Source: Streptomyces sp. NBC_00285
GTDB lineage: Bacteria; Actinomycetota; Actinomycetes; Streptomycetales; Streptomycetaceae
Length of the DNA stretch: 64,000 nucleotides
Reading direction: 5' to 3'
NCBI RefSeq assembly: GCF_036174265.1
Contig: NZ_CP108055.1
Span: forward strand, 2,108,001 to 2,172,000
This document shows positions 8,948-18,441 of this stretch, one piece after another. The notes beneath the pieces are model-generated. The model saw only the letters and a program-made list of their open reading frames with translations, was not told where the DNA came from and did not search any database. Both the position numbers and the translations under genes were made by a program. Numbering within the stretch: the first letter of the stretch is position 1; each line of letters starts with the position of its first letter.

Positions 8948-11299
8948 ATGACCCACATCCCGCCACCTGCCGAGGAGCTGCGGCTCCTCGACGCCGAACT
9001 GTGGCAACTGGACGCCCGCCGGGCCCAGTTGCTGGCCCGCCGGGCCTGGCTGGTCGCCGCGCTCCAGCCGAAGTGGCGCGCGCCCGAGCCGACCCGACCG
9101 GCACCCTCCGCGCTCCCCCGCCCCGAGGCGAGCCGACCGAGTGTGCAGAACCTGCTCCTCGTGCTCGGCGGTGTCCTGCTCACGGTCGCGGCGATGGTGT
9201 TCACGCTGGTCAGCTGGGGTCATCTGGGGATCACCGGCCGGGCCCTGGTGCTCGGCGCGGTCACCGCGGCGGCGCTCGGGGCCCCGCTGCTCCTGCTGAA
9301 GCGGGAGCTGCGGTCGACGGCCGAGACGGTGGCAGGTCTGGGTCTGGCACTGACCGTCCTGGACGCCTACGCCCTGCACGGGGCAGCTCTCCCGCACACG
9401 CCCGGGGCTGCCTACACGGCGGTCGCCTCGGCCCTCCTGGCCGGCCTCTGGACGGCGTACGGGCTGCTGCCGCGCGCCGCCGGGCTGCGTTTGCCCCGCC
9501 CCGCCGCCCTGGTCGCGGCCCAACTCCCGCTGTTCTTCTGGGCGATCGCCGCCGACGCGGGCGCCTACGGCCTCACGACCGCACTGTTGGTGACGGCCGG
9601 GTCCGACACGGTTGTGGCGCTCCGGGTGACGCCCAGGTCCGTACGCGTGGTCGCCGCGATCGGCGCGTACGGGACGGGCGCCTGGGGCGTACTGGCCGCC
9701 GGTTGGCTGACCTGGACAGCCACCGGCCCGAGCGCCGCCGCCCGTGCGGCGGCGCTCCTTCTCCTCGCGGCGGCGATCGCCCTGGCTGCGGCCCGGCAGA
9801 AGCAGTCGCTCGGCCTGGCCGTGGCCTCCGGGCTGCTCACGGTGGCGGCCCTCGGCGGTGCCACCCGATCCGCACTGCCCGAACCGTGGACGGTCCCGGT
9901 CCATCTGGCCTTCGGCATCGCACTGTTGGCGGCACTGCGGCTCAGCCGCCTGCCGGACGCGGTACGACGAGGTCTCGTATGGGCCTCCGGCGCCGTACAG
10001 GCACTGGCCCTGCTGTGGGCCCTGCCGGTCGTCGGTGCCGTCGTGGTGGGTCCGCTCGCCTGGGTCTCACAGGTCTGGACCGGCGCCCCGTCGGACGCCC
10101 GCGCCGCGGTGACCGTCGGCATGACCTGGCCGCCGCACTCGGGGGCCGTGCCGGTCGTCCTGGCCGCCGTCGCGGGGGTGCTCGCCCTGGCGGTACGGGA
10201 CACGACCTGGCGTCCGCGGGCCCTGGCAGGAGCCCTGGGCCTGGTCTGGGCCACCGCGCTCACGCTCCCGGCGGTGCTCGAACTCCCTTACACCGCAGGC
10301 TTGTCGGTCCAGGGAACCGTGACGGTCGGGGCCCTCGCGGCCGCCGTGTTCCTACGACAGCACCTGACGGCCCTCGCCCTCGCACTGGTGACCTCCGCGA
10401 GCCTCGCTCTCCTCGCCCTCGCGTCCCAGACCGCGACCCTGGTCGTGCTCTCCGGTCTGGTCGCACTGTTCACGGCGGCCTCCTGGCGCCTCGCCCCGTT
10501 CACGGCCCCGTCCGCCCTGGTCTACGGCACCGCGCTCGCCGGTGCGACCGGTGCCGCCGTGGACTGGTCGCCGGCATACACGGCCCTCCTGGTCCTCGCG
10601 ATCCCGGCGGCCGCGGCTCTGCTGGCGCCGCGACTCGGTGACCCGAAGGCCATCGTGTCGGTCGAGGCGGCCGGGGCGGCGGCCGGACTGCTCGCCATCG
10701 TGCTCGCGTCGACCGACGTTCCCCTGCTCGCCACGGTCCTGGCCCTGTGCGGGGTGATCACGGCGGGCACGGCGATCCGTACGGACCGCCGGCCGGTCGG
10801 GTACGCGGCCGCCGCCCTGTTCCTCGCGGCCACCTGGGTCCGCCTCGCGGCGTGGGACGTGGGCACCCCGGAGGCGTACACGCTCCCGGTCACGATTCCT
10901 GCGCTGCTGGTCGGCGTCCTGCGCCATCGTCGTGACCCGCGGATCTCGTCCTGGACGGCGTACGCCCCCGGGCTGGCCATCACCCTGGTGCCGAGCCTCG
11001 TCGCGGCCTGGAGCGATCCCCACTGGGCCCGTCCTCTGCTGCTGGGCACGGCGGCCTTGTCGGTCACCCTGGCAGGCGCCGGCCACCGTCTCCAGGCCCC
11101 GCTCCTGCTGGGCGGCGGTGTCCTGGTCCTGGACGCCCTGCACGAACTGGCCCCGTACCTCGTCCAGGTGGCGGACGCCCTCCCCCGCTGGGTGCTCCCG
11201 GCCCTGGCCGGCCTCCTTCTGCTCGCGCTCGGCGCAACATACGAACACCGCTTGAGGAACGCGCGAAAGATGCGGGACTTCCTGGGAAGCATGCACTGA
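8948..11299 (+). CDS. Large polytopic membrane protein of unknown function
   Basis: 783 aa. The N-terminal ~40 residues are a charged leucine-rich helix (EELRLLDAELWQL), followed by a proline-rich linker and then some twenty or more hydrophobic helices up to residue ~770. It ends in a short basic tail. The ATG at 8948 is chosen because the helix starts directly after it; an upstream in-frame start at 8912 is possible. No enzyme motif is visible. It is a conserved-hypothetical membrane protein of a type common in Streptomyces. Confidence 0.85.
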   Translation: MTHIPPPAEELRLLDAELWQLDARRAQLLARRAWLVAALQPKWRAPEPTRPAPSALPRPEASRPSVQNLLLVLGGVLLTVAAMVFTLVSWGHLGITGRALVLGAVTAAALGAPLLLLKRELRSTAETVAGLGLALTVLDAYALHGAALPHTPGAAYTAVASALLAGLWTAYGLLPRAAGLRLPRPAALVAAQLPLFFWAIAADAGAYGLTTALLVTAGSDTVVALRVTPRSVRVVAAIGAYGTGAWGVLAAGWLTWTATGPSAAARAAALLLLAAAIALAAARQKQSLGLAVASGLLTVAALGGATRSALPEPWTVPVHLAFGIALLAALRLSRLPDAVRRGLVWASGAVQALALLWALPVVGAVVVGPLAWVSQVWTGAPSDARAAVTVGMTWPPHSGAVPVVLAAVAGVLALAVRDTTWRPRALAGALGLVWATALTLPAVLELPYTAGLSVQGTVTVGALAAAVFLRQHLTALALALVTSASLALLALASQTATLVVLSGLVALFTAASWRLAPFTAPSALVYGTALAGATGAAVDWSPAYTALLVLAIPAAAALLAPRLGDPKAIVSVEAAGAAAGLLAIVLASTDVPLLATVLALCGVITAGTAIRTDRRPVGYAAAALFLAATWVRLAAWDVGTPEAYTLPVTIPALLVGVLRHRRDPRISSWTAYAPGLAITLVPSLVAAWSDPHWARPLLLGTAALSVTLAGAGHRLQAPLLLGGGVLVLDALHELAPYLVQVADALPRWVLPALAGLLLLALGATYEHRLRNARKMRDFLGSMH

Positions 11300-11312
11300 A
11301 CCCACCCAGGGG

Positions 11313-11359
11313 CGTGGGGAACTGCGTGACCAGCCAAGGCGGCCACGCAGTTCCCCACG
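11313..11359. terminator. Bidirectional terminator containing the dispersed GGGGAACTGCG repeat
   Basis: Perfect 16-bp inverted repeat (11313-11328 and 11344-11359) with a 15-nt loop, placed between two convergent genes. The left arm lies within a copy of the repeat GGGGCGYGGGGAACTGCG at 11310-11336, seen several more times in this window. Confidence 0.7.
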
Positions 11360-11369
11360 GCACAAGCCG

Positions 11370-14105
11370 CTACGGCATCTTGTCCCCGAGCAGCGCCAGG
11401 TTCTCGATCGCGGCCAGTCCGTACAGCGCGGTGTCGTTGGACGACACCCAGGCCGCCTCGCTACCCGCCACCAACGCGACCGGCCCGCTCAGCGCCTCGG
11501 TCTTCCAGGGCGCCGACTCCTTGTACCCGTCGGAGTTGTAGAACTTGTCCCACGCACGCGTGGCCAGCTTCGCGTCCCCAGTCTTGACGGCCGCGTACGC
11601 GTCCAGCCGCGAGTGCCCCTGGAACAGCAGCAGCGACCCGAAGTTGGACCCGTACCGTGCCGCCTGCTCGGCCTTGGTCGCGTTGAAGTAGCGGCAGTAG
11701 TCGAAGTACGCCTCGTTGAACTTCGGCATGTCGACCAGGTCGATGAGCTCGGCGCACAACTCGTTGAGCCCGAACACGGCGGACAGGTGCGAGACCCCGA
11801 CCACCGGCGCCGGAGCGACCGCGAACTTCCCCGTGTCGAGGTCGTACAGTCCGCTTCCCTGCACGAAGCCGTTGGGCTGGGCGGCGATGCCCTCCATCGT
11901 CGAAAGCACCCGGGCCTTGGCCTTCTCCCACTTGGGTCCCTTGCGTTCCCACTCGGTCAGCCAGGCCGACACCAGTCCGCTCCAGTCCGTGCCGAATCCG
12001 ACCGACAGCGCGTGCCGGTCGGGCGTGTACGGGTCGGTGCGGATCTTGCGCAGCGGGTCCAGTACCAGGAACGTCTCGTCGGAGTCGACGTTGGCGTGCA
12101 TGAGGTCACCGACGCGCTCGTCGGCGGTGAGGAAGTAGTAGTAGCGGCGGTACGTCGTGTTGGCGATGCGCTGCTGCTTGGCGCTGTCGGCATAGTGCTG
12201 CACACCGTGTCGGGTACCGAGTCCGGCCCACTGCCCCAGGTGGTATACGTCCACTTCACCGGTGTGCCGGGTCATGGACTCGGCGAACCGGAAGATGTCC
12301 GCGCGGCCACTGCGGATGTACGCGAACCAGAGCCAGAGGTCGGGCGAGAGCTCGGAGTTGTCCCAGGCGTAGCCGCCGATGTCGTACCGCCACTGGTGCC
12401 TGACGGTGTCATAGGTGTGCATGATGTCGCCGTGGTCCCAGAAGCCGTACCAACGGCGTTGCTCCACCTGGCCCTTGTAGTACGTGAAGAGGAAGTCGAG
12501 GTGGTCCTCGATCTTCGCCTTGGCCGGGGTCGAGCGGTCCGGCTCGGAGTACAGGCCCGGTCCGAAGACCTTCGCCTTGACGAGCTGCTTGGGCGGCGCG
12601 GCGAGCTGCGGCAACACCCTTACGGCCTCGACCTGTTGGGCCAGGACCTCCGGCGTGGGCGTCGACTCGTTGGCCCAGAACAGCAGTTCCGACGTACGGG
12701 CGATGCCATAGGGCGTGCCGAACTCGGGCTCGTAGTCCTCGTAGGTGATGTTGAGGCCTTCGAGCTGTTCGGCGAAGGTGTCCTGGCCCATGCCGTCGTG
12801 GTAGAAGCGCAGGTCCATGGGCTGGGCCTCGGGCGACCACAGCCAGAGGGTGACCTCGGCCTCGTCAGTCTGCGCGCCACGGATGTCGAGCTGGGAGGGG
12901 TGGCGCTCCCAGAAGTCCCGGAGCCCGAAGGAGAATCCGCCGCTCGCACCACCGACGTACCCGAACCCGGACGCCCGCCCGCCGCCGCCGGCGCCGATCC
13001 AGCTGTGGCCCTTCTTGGTGCGCTTGCGCACACTGAAGCCGTCGGAGGAGAGCTGCGAGAGGGTGTAGTCGCCCCACTCGGGGATGTACTGGAGCCGGGT
13101 CGTGACCCGCTGGTCCCAGGTGGCGGGGTCGGGCAGCTTCCGGCCCGCGTACTGGGCCTCCTGCACGGCGATGCCGGGATCGCGGCGCAGACCGGTGATG
13201 CCCTTGACGGCCTCGCGCAGCAGGCCTGTCCCTTCGCCGCCGATGCGGATGTGGCGGTCGTAGGACTGGTCCCGCATCGGCACGGTGAAGCGGACACCGA
13301 GGCCGCGGATGAAGTCGCCGCTCGCCTTGCCGGGCTCCTGGGTGCCGTCGTAGGTGATGGTGTGGACCATGCGGAAGGAGTCGGCGCCCGCGTAGAAGTA
13401 GAGGCGGATGGAGAACGGCAGCCAACTCCGGCTGCCCTTGCGGTGCTTGCCGTCGATCTTGACGACGGCACGGACCGGGCCCTCCTGCTCGACGGTCACC
13501 GCCGAGATGGCCCCCTCGAAGCGCTCTGTCCTGACCGCGCCCTGGTCCTCGTCCTCGATCTCGGGCTGGCGGATCAGCACGAGCCGCCCGTTCTTGGCGA
13601 TCTCGGTGGAGCCGCGGGTCACCGACTTGATGAGCGTGGCGCCCGACTTGCCGATCTTCGCGGTGATGACACCGGTGGAGACGGTGATCGCGCCACCGCT
13701 CTTGTCGACGGTGACCTTCTTGTCGGGTACGGCCGTGTCGCCGGCGCTCAGCGACAGCTTGCCGTTGCCCGAACTGAGCGCGTGGGCGGTCCACTTGAGC
13801 GAGCCGTCGGGCCAGTAGGCGAGCGGCCAGGACTGGACCGGAACGCCCTTGCCGTCCGCGTCCGTCACCGCGAACTTCTGGCCCTCCTGATGGACGCCCT
13901 TCGGCCAGGGGACACCGACGGTGGAGCCGGGCGCGGCACCGAGGCCGCCGTCCTCCAGCCAGTCCAGGGTCACGGGAGCGTCGTCGGCCTCGGCGGCTCT
14001 CGGCGCGGCCTGCGCGTCCTTGGTGCCCAACGCCCAGCTGAACTGCGCGGCGGCACCGGCGACGGCGGCCGCCTTGAGGATGGACCTGCGGGGGATGGGG
14101 GACAT
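11370..14105 (-). CDS. Secreted exo-rhamnogalacturonan-lyase-like protein
   Basis: 911 aa, with a twin-arginine signal (PRRSILK at 5-11, hydrophobic stretch, AQA). The mature protein resembles the large Tat-exported family annotated as exo-rhamnogalacturonan lyase-like: an N-terminal beta-rich part, then an (alpha/alpha)-barrel-like part rich in Trp/Tyr (for example WDHGDIMHTYD). It would act outside the membrane on the rhamnogalacturonan I backbone of pectin. It is the last gene of the sugar-transport operon, 91 bp after the YesL-like gene. The exact substrate is inferred from family and context. Confidence 0.75.
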   Translation of the reverse strand: MSPIPRRSILKAAAVAGAAAQFSWALGTKDAQAAPRAAEADDAPVTLDWLEDGGLGAAPGSTVGVPWPKGVHQEGQKFAVTDADGKGVPVQSWPLAYWPDGSLKWTAHALSSGNGKLSLSAGDTAVPDKKVTVDKSGGAITVSTGVITAKIGKSGATLIKSVTRGSTEIAKNGRLVLIRQPEIEDEDQGAVRTERFEGAISAVTVEQEGPVRAVVKIDGKHRKGSRSWLPFSIRLYFYAGADSFRMVHTITYDGTQEPGKASGDFIRGLGVRFTVPMRDQSYDRHIRIGGEGTGLLREAVKGITGLRRDPGIAVQEAQYAGRKLPDPATWDQRVTTRLQYIPEWGDYTLSQLSSDGFSVRKRTKKGHSWIGAGGGGRASGFGYVGGASGGFSFGLRDFWERHPSQLDIRGAQTDEAEVTLWLWSPEAQPMDLRFYHDGMGQDTFAEQLEGLNITYEDYEPEFGTPYGIARTSELLFWANESTPTPEVLAQQVEAVRVLPQLAAPPKQLVKAKVFGPGLYSEPDRSTPAKAKIEDHLDFLFTYYKGQVEQRRWYGFWDHGDIMHTYDTVRHQWRYDIGGYAWDNSELSPDLWLWFAYIRSGRADIFRFAESMTRHTGEVDVYHLGQWAGLGTRHGVQHYADSAKQQRIANTTYRRYYYFLTADERVGDLMHANVDSDETFLVLDPLRKIRTDPYTPDRHALSVGFGTDWSGLVSAWLTEWERKGPKWEKAKARVLSTMEGIAAQPNGFVQGSGLYDLDTGKFAVAPAPVVGVSHLSAVFGLNELCAELIDLVDMPKFNEAYFDYCRYFNATKAEQAARYGSNFGSLLLFQGHSRLDAYAAVKTGDAKLATRAWDKFYNSDGYKESAPWKTEALSGPVALVAGSEAAWVSSNDTALYGLAAIENLALLGDKMP

Positions 14106-14196
14106 GGCCGTTCCTTTCCATGGACAGGCTGGTCAGGGGCATGACAGAGAGAGGTACGGCGCCCGGGGCGCCGACCCAGGTCGGGGGCACCGCCCG

Positions 14197-14793
14197 TCAG
14201 CGGCGCCGGTGGCGTTCCTCCACGGCGACGGCCGCCGCCGCTACAGCCCCGAGGACGGGGACCGCCAGCGGTGCGACGAACCCCGCCGACAGGGCCACGA
14301 CGGCCAGACCGGCGACGATCAGGAAGGATCCGGCGGGATCGCGCAGGGTCCTGCGTACGGCGCCCGCGAGCAGCGCGCGCCAGGAGGCGCCCGGCGTCCA
14401 CACGGCAGCCGCGCGCAGCCCGGCCACCGCCAGCGCCATCAGCGCCAGCAGTCCGACGGCCCCGACGAACGGGCCGCCGGGGATCCCGGCCCGCGCGGCC
14501 TGGACGTCCACCCAGACCGCGGCCCCCGCCGCCCACCCGGCGACCCCGACGAGCCACCCGCGGCGCACGGCCGTACGGAAGTCCGCGACGAACTCCCGCC
14601 AGCCGCCCGCCTCATGGCCGGCACGCCGCCGCAGATGCCGTGCCCCGGCGGCGAAGGCCGCGGGGTAGGTGACGAGGCCGAGACAGGCCACGGCGATCCA
14701 CACACCGGTGAGGAGCGCCTCGGCGAAAAGGGCGAAGCGCTCGCCGCCGAACACGGACGCCCTACGACGAGCCTTCACACGCGCTTGCGCCAT
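14197..14793 (-). CDS. YesL-like (DUF624-type) membrane protein
   Basis: 198 aa with about four to five hydrophobic helices and a basic N-terminus. Its size and its place after two sugar permeases match YesL/DUF624 proteins, which sit in the Bacillus rhamnogalacturonan (yes) cluster. The biochemical role of this family is unknown. The ATG at 14793 is 10 bp downstream of the permease stop, so it is in the same operon. The family call rests on length, topology and context more than on a diagnostic motif. Confidence 0.7.
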   Translation of the reverse strand: MAQARVKARRRASVFGGERFALFAEALLTGVWIAVACLGLVTYPAAFAAGARHLRRRAGHEAGGWREFVADFRTAVRRGWLVGVAGWAAGAAVWVDVQAARAGIPGGPFVGAVGLLALMALAVAGLRAAAVWTPGASWRALLAGAVRRTLRDPAGSFLIVAGLAVVALSAGFVAPLAVPVLGAVAAAAVAVEERHRRR

Positions 14794-14803
14794 GCTGACC
14801 GCC

Positions 14804-15676
14804 TCACTTCAGTCCGGAGGTCGCCATGCCGTCGATGAGATAGCGCTGGAAGGCCATGAAGAAGGCGATGACCGGCACCAGCGCCACCAGCGACATCGCG
14901 ATCATGCTGCCGTAGTTGGAGATGCCCTCCTGGTCGCGGAACATCATCAGACCGAGCGAGACGGTGTACTTGTCAGGGCTGTTGAGGTAGATCAACGGCC
15001 CCATGAAGTCGTTCCACGCGTTGATGAAGGTGAAGATGGCGCTGGTGATGAGGGCCGGGCGGCACAGCGGCAGCACGATCGACCAGTAGGTCCTCAGGTG
15101 CCCGCAGCCGTCGAGCTTGGCGGCCTCGTCCAACTCACGCGGCAGCCCGCGCATGAACTGCACCATCAGGAAGACGAAGAACGCCTCCGTGGCAAGGAAC
15201 TTCCCCGCCACCAGCGGCACCAGCGTGTCGACGAGTTCCAGCTTGCGGAACAGCACGTACTGCGGAATCAGCAGGACGTGGTACGGCAGCAGCAGCGTGC
15301 CGATCATCAGCGTGAACAGCAGGTTCCGCCCGGCGAACCGGATCTTGGCGAAGGCGTACGCCGTCAGCGAGCTGGAGATCACGACACCGGCCACGGCGAG
15401 GCCCGCGTACATCAGCGAGTTGGTGAAGAAGGTGCCGATGGAGATGCCGGAGATACCGTCGGCGAGCCCGGAGAAGTTCGCCCAGACCGGCTTGGACGGC
15501 AGCAGGTCGATGCTGGCGATGATGTCCTTGCTCGGCTTGAACGAGGCGCCGAGGACCCAGATCACGGGGTACAGGACGACCGCCAGGACGGCGAGCGAGC
15601 CGACGTGCCAGGCGATCGATCCCGTGCGCCGCCGCTCGTTCGGGGTGCGCACCACAGGGGTGCTTACCGTGGTCAC
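14804..15676 (-). CDS. Carbohydrate ABC transporter permease (LplC/YtcP type)
   Basis: 290 aa and six predicted membrane helices. The EAA loop of the binding-protein-dependent permease family is seen at ELDEAAKLDGCG. The GTG start at 15676 overlaps the upstream permease stop by 4 bp (GTGA), so it is translationally coupled. It forms the channel with the other permease. No ATPase is encoded in the operon, so a shared MsiK-type ATPase elsewhere is expected, as for many Streptomyces sugar importers (inference). Confidence 0.92.
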   Translation of the reverse strand: MTTVSTPVVRTPNERRRTGSIAWHVGSLAVLAVVLYPVIWVLGASFKPSKDIIASIDLLPSKPVWANFSGLADGISGISIGTFFTNSLMYAGLAVAGVVISSSLTAYAFAKIRFAGRNLLFTLMIGTLLLPYHVLLIPQYVLFRKLELVDTLVPLVAGKFLATEAFFVFLMVQFMRGLPRELDEAAKLDGCGHLRTYWSIVLPLCRPALITSAIFTFINAWNDFMGPLIYLNSPDKYTVSLGLMMFRDQEGISNYGSMIAMSLVALVPVIAFFMAFQRYLIDGMATSGLK

Positions 15677-16629
15677 TTGGCCGCCTCCTCGTAGTGCACC
15701 CACTTCTTCTGCGACCAGAACAGGACCGCCGTGACGAGCGCCACCGCGACCACCAGTGACCAGGCCATCGCGGAGGCGAAGCCCATCTGGGCCTCCTTGA
15801 AGCCCTTCTGGTAGAGGTAACAGGTGTAGACGAGCGTCGCGTCGGCGGGCCCGCACCGGGTGTCGGAGACGACGTACGCCGAGCCGAACACCTGGAACGC
15901 GTGGATGGACTCCAACAGCACGTTGAAGAAGAGCACCGGGGAGATCATCGGCAGCGTGATGTTCCAGAACCGGCGGAAGGGGCCGGCTCCGTCCACCTCG
16001 GCGGCCTCGTACAGCTCCCGCGGGACCTGCTTGAGACCGGCCAGGAAGATGACCATCGGCGCACCGAACTGCCAGATGCTCAGGGCCACCAGGGAGTACA
16101 GGACGTAGTCCGGGTCGCCGATCCAGCCGCCCACGTCGACACCGAAGATCTTCTGCGTGCGGTCGACGATCGCGTCGTCGGAGAACAGCGCCCGCCAGAC
16201 GAACCCGACGGAGACGCTGGCGCCGATGAGCGAGGGCATGTAGAACGCGGCCCTGTACAGGCCCTGCCCGCGCCGCTGCTGCGCGAGCAGCAGCGCGACG
16301 CCGAGCGCGAGCAGCAGCTTCAGCGGAGTGGCCACGACGACGTACTTGAGCGTGACCTCCACCGACTTCTGCCAGCGCGGGTCGTGGAACATCGTCGTGA
16401 AGTTGTCGAACCCCACCCACTCGGGCGGCGTGAACAGGTTGTACCGGGTGAACGCGTAGTACAGGGACGCGATCATCGGTCCCGCCGTGAGAACCAGGAA
16501 TCCCGCGATCCACGGAGACATGAAGAGGTAGCCGGCGAGGTTCTCGCGGCGCCGCCCGCGCCGCCCGGCGACAGGAGCGGCGGACCGCTTCTTCGCCGGG
16601 CGCACGGGCGCTTCCTTGACGAGCGTCAT
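15673..16629 (-). CDS. Carbohydrate ABC transporter permease (UgpA/LplB type)
   Basis: 318 aa with a long basic N-terminal tail and six hydrophobic helices. The permease EAA motif is at ELYEAAEVDGAG. The ATG at 16629 follows the binding-protein stop by 14 bp, and the gene overlaps the next permease by 4 bp. It is the partner of that permease in importing the oligosaccharide captured by the lipoprotein. Confidence 0.92.
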   Translation of the reverse strand: MTLVKEAPVRPAKKRSAAPVAGRRGRRRENLAGYLFMSPWIAGFLVLTAGPMIASLYYAFTRYNLFTPPEWVGFDNFTTMFHDPRWQKSVEVTLKYVVVATPLKLLLALGVALLLAQQRRGQGLYRAAFYMPSLIGASVSVGFVWRALFSDDAIVDRTQKIFGVDVGGWIGDPDYVLYSLVALSIWQFGAPMVIFLAGLKQVPRELYEAAEVDGAGPFRRFWNITLPMISPVLFFNVLLESIHAFQVFGSAYVVSDTRCGPADATLVYTCYLYQKGFKEAQMGFASAMAWSLVVAVALVTAVLFWSQKKWVHYEEAAK

Positions 16630-16643
16630 GGTGGTACGTCCCC

Positions 16644-17933
16644 TCAGCCCGCGAACGCGGCCTTGGCCTCGCTGAACAGCGCCTTCGCGGCGTCGGCCGG
16701 CTTGGTCTTGCCCTGGGCGACCTCGCCGCCGATACGCAGGAACGCCGCCTCGATCACGTCCGCGCCGGACGGGTGCGGGGTGATCTTCCCGAGCACGCCC
16801 GCCTTGGCGACCTCGTCCTCGTAGGCCGCGACGCCCTTGTTCTGGGCGTCGGCCGGCTTGAACGCGTCGTACTGCTCGGTCGTGGCGAGGATGCCGCGGT
16901 CGTAGCCCATGATCTTGCCGACCTCGGGGTCGTGGACCATGAAGCTGATGAACTGGGCGACTTCCTTGGGGTGCTTGGTCCCGGAGAAACCGCTGAGCAT
17001 CAGCGAACCGAGGTACTGGCCGGTCTGCTTCCCGTCCACGGTGGGGATCGGCGCGAGCCCGTAGTCCGAGGTGCCCTCGCCCTCGTAGCGGATGGAGAAG
17101 TTGTCCCAGGTGAACTCGGACGCGGCGAGTCCCGCCGAGAGACCGGACTTCGGCTTGACCTGCTCGATCTTCTTCGGGTCGGCGACAAGGCCGGACTTCA
17201 CGCGCTTGTAGCCGTCCGTCCACCACTGCGTCACATCGTCCTCGGTGAAACCGAGATCGGAGTCGGTGAAGAAGGCCTTGCCGTTCTGACGCAGATACAG
17301 GTCGTAGAGGTACATGATCGCGAAGTAGCCGGTGTCACCGGCGATCTTCAGCTTGTCCTGGATCGTCTGGAGCGCGGCGAAGTACTCGTCCCACGTCCAG
17401 CCGAACTTCGCCTCCACGCCCGCCTTCTTGAAGGCCTTGAGGTCGATGACGAGCGCCATGGTGTTGGCGCCGACGGGTATGCCGATCTGCTTGCCGTCGA
17501 CCTGACCGTTCGCCAGAATGCCGTTGCGGAAGTTGTCCAGGCTCAGATTCCCGGCGTCCGCCTGCGTCTTGAGATCCAGCAGAACACCGCGCTTGTCGTA
17601 CTTGCGCAGGAAACCGACCGCATTCTGGAAAACGTCCGGAGGATTACCGCCGGAGGCCTGGGTCTGGAACTTCTCCCAGAACGCTTCGTAGTCGGTGAAT
17701 TCAGGCTTGATCTTGATCTTCGGATACTTCTTCTCGAAGAGCGCGATCGTCTTCTTGATGGCGATGGTGCGCGGCTCTCCACCCCACCATGCGTAACGCA
17801 GTGTCACGGTTCCGTCTCCGGAACTGCCACTGTCCCCACCACACCCGGTTGTCGCCGCCAGCCCCAGCGTCGCCGCTGTAGCCCCGGCCGTCTTCAGGAT
17901 CGTTCGCCTCTCAACATTCCTGCTGGTTCCCAC
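16644..17933 (-). CDS. Extracellular sugar-binding lipoprotein of ABC transporter
   Basis: 429 aa, GTG start. The signal region carries ERR at 8-10 and a lipobox-like TTGC ending at Cys31, so export and lipidation are expected; the -3 Thr is unusual. The body has typical family-1 solute-binding features (LRYAWWGG near the mature start, DVFQNA, GIPVGANT). It is first in the five-gene operon, and operator-like palindromes lie directly upstream. The ligand is probably a rhamnogalacturonan oligosaccharide, inferred from the lyase. Confidence 0.9.
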   Translation of the reverse strand: MGTSRNVERRTILKTAGATAATLGLAATTGCGGDSGSSGDGTVTLRYAWWGGEPRTIAIKKTIALFEKKYPKIKIKPEFTDYEAFWEKFQTQASGGNPPDVFQNAVGFLRKYDKRGVLLDLKTQADAGNLSLDNFRNGILANGQVDGKQIGIPVGANTMALVIDLKAFKKAGVEAKFGWTWDEYFAALQTIQDKLKIAGDTGYFAIMYLYDLYLRQNGKAFFTDSDLGFTEDDVTQWWTDGYKRVKSGLVADPKKIEQVKPKSGLSAGLAASEFTWDNFSIRYEGEGTSDYGLAPIPTVDGKQTGQYLGSLMLSGFSGTKHPKEVAQFISFMVHDPEVGKIMGYDRGILATTEQYDAFKPADAQNKGVAAYEDEVAKAGVLGKITPHPSGADVIEAAFLRIGGEVAQGKTKPADAAKALFSEAKAAFAG

Positions 17934-17967
17934 AGTCGGTCCCCTCCCCGCAGCGTCGCCGCCTGCA

Positions 17968-17990
17968 TGAATCGTTTCAAGTAAGCGCTT
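17968..17990 (-). promoter_or_regulatory. LacI-type operator candidates of the pectin operon
   Basis: Two palindromes lie 35-57 bp upstream of the GTG start: TGAATCGTTTCA (17968-17979, close to TGAAACGTTTCA) and the perfect AAGCGCTT (17983-17990). A central CG and AAGCGCTT are typical of LacI-family operators in Streptomyces. No LacI gene is nearby. Confidence 0.5.
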
Positions 17991-18325
17991 GCTGGCACAA
18001 GCTACGGAGGGCTCGGGGGTGCGTCAATGATTCGGGCAGGAATTTATTGTGAGTGTGGTGAGAGCTGGGGCCGCGCCCAACAGCCGGGCACGGCCAGGAA
18101 ACTGACGACGCCCCAGGTGAGAGACGCGCAGTCGACCGGCCGAACATGGCGCATCCCACCGCACGAGATCGGCGGGCGGCCGAAAATGGACGGGCCACGG
18201 GGAGAGTCTTGGCTGCGGACGGTGACGCGGGGCGACCCGGAGGTCACGCGGGACGCGGGTCGCCGGATCACGCGAGAGCGGCGGGGGACATCGGCCGTGC
18301 ACGACGGTCCGTGGACGTACACACG
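17991..18325. other. Non-coding spacer between the pectin operon and tRNA-Val
   Basis: About 335 bp between the operator region and the tRNA terminator. Small frames here end in the tRNA-derived peptide GDTGFEPVTSSV or lack ribosome sites, so I call no gene. The upstream promoter of the operon is expected at its left end. Confidence 0.5.
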
Positions 18326-18363
18326 CCGACGGCCCGTCCGCGTTCTCGCAGACGGGCCGTCGG
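18326..18363 (-). terminator. Terminator of the second tRNA-Val(CAC)
   Basis: Perfect 13-bp inverted repeat CCGACGGCCCGTC / GACGGGCCGTCGG with a 12-nt loop, ending 6 bp past the tRNA on the minus strand. Confidence 0.65.
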
Positions 18364-18369
18364 TCCGGG

Positions 18370-18441
18370 TGGGCGATACTGGGTTCGAACCAGTGACCTC
18401 TTCGGTGTGAACGAAGCGCTCTCCCACTGAGCTAATCGCCC
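18370..18441 (-). tRNA. tRNA-Val(CAC), second copy
   Basis: Identical 72-nt cloverleaf to 8295-8366, with anticodon CAC and the same orientation. Identity between the two loci extends over 77 bp in all. Upstream on the minus strand a TAATCT -10 element is present (18455-18460), with only a weak -35. Confidence 0.97.

Noticed and set aside
11613..14144. 843-aa plus-strand frame antisense to the lyase gene
   Set aside because: Low-complexity shadow with no domain. The minus-strand gene has a Tat signal and sits in an operon.
18027..18410. Small frame ending VGDTGFEPVTSSV (and similar frames at 8300 and 25350-25835)
   Set aside because: This peptide comes from reading through tRNA sequence (TGGGTTCGAACCAGTGACC...). 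It is a well-known false gene call.
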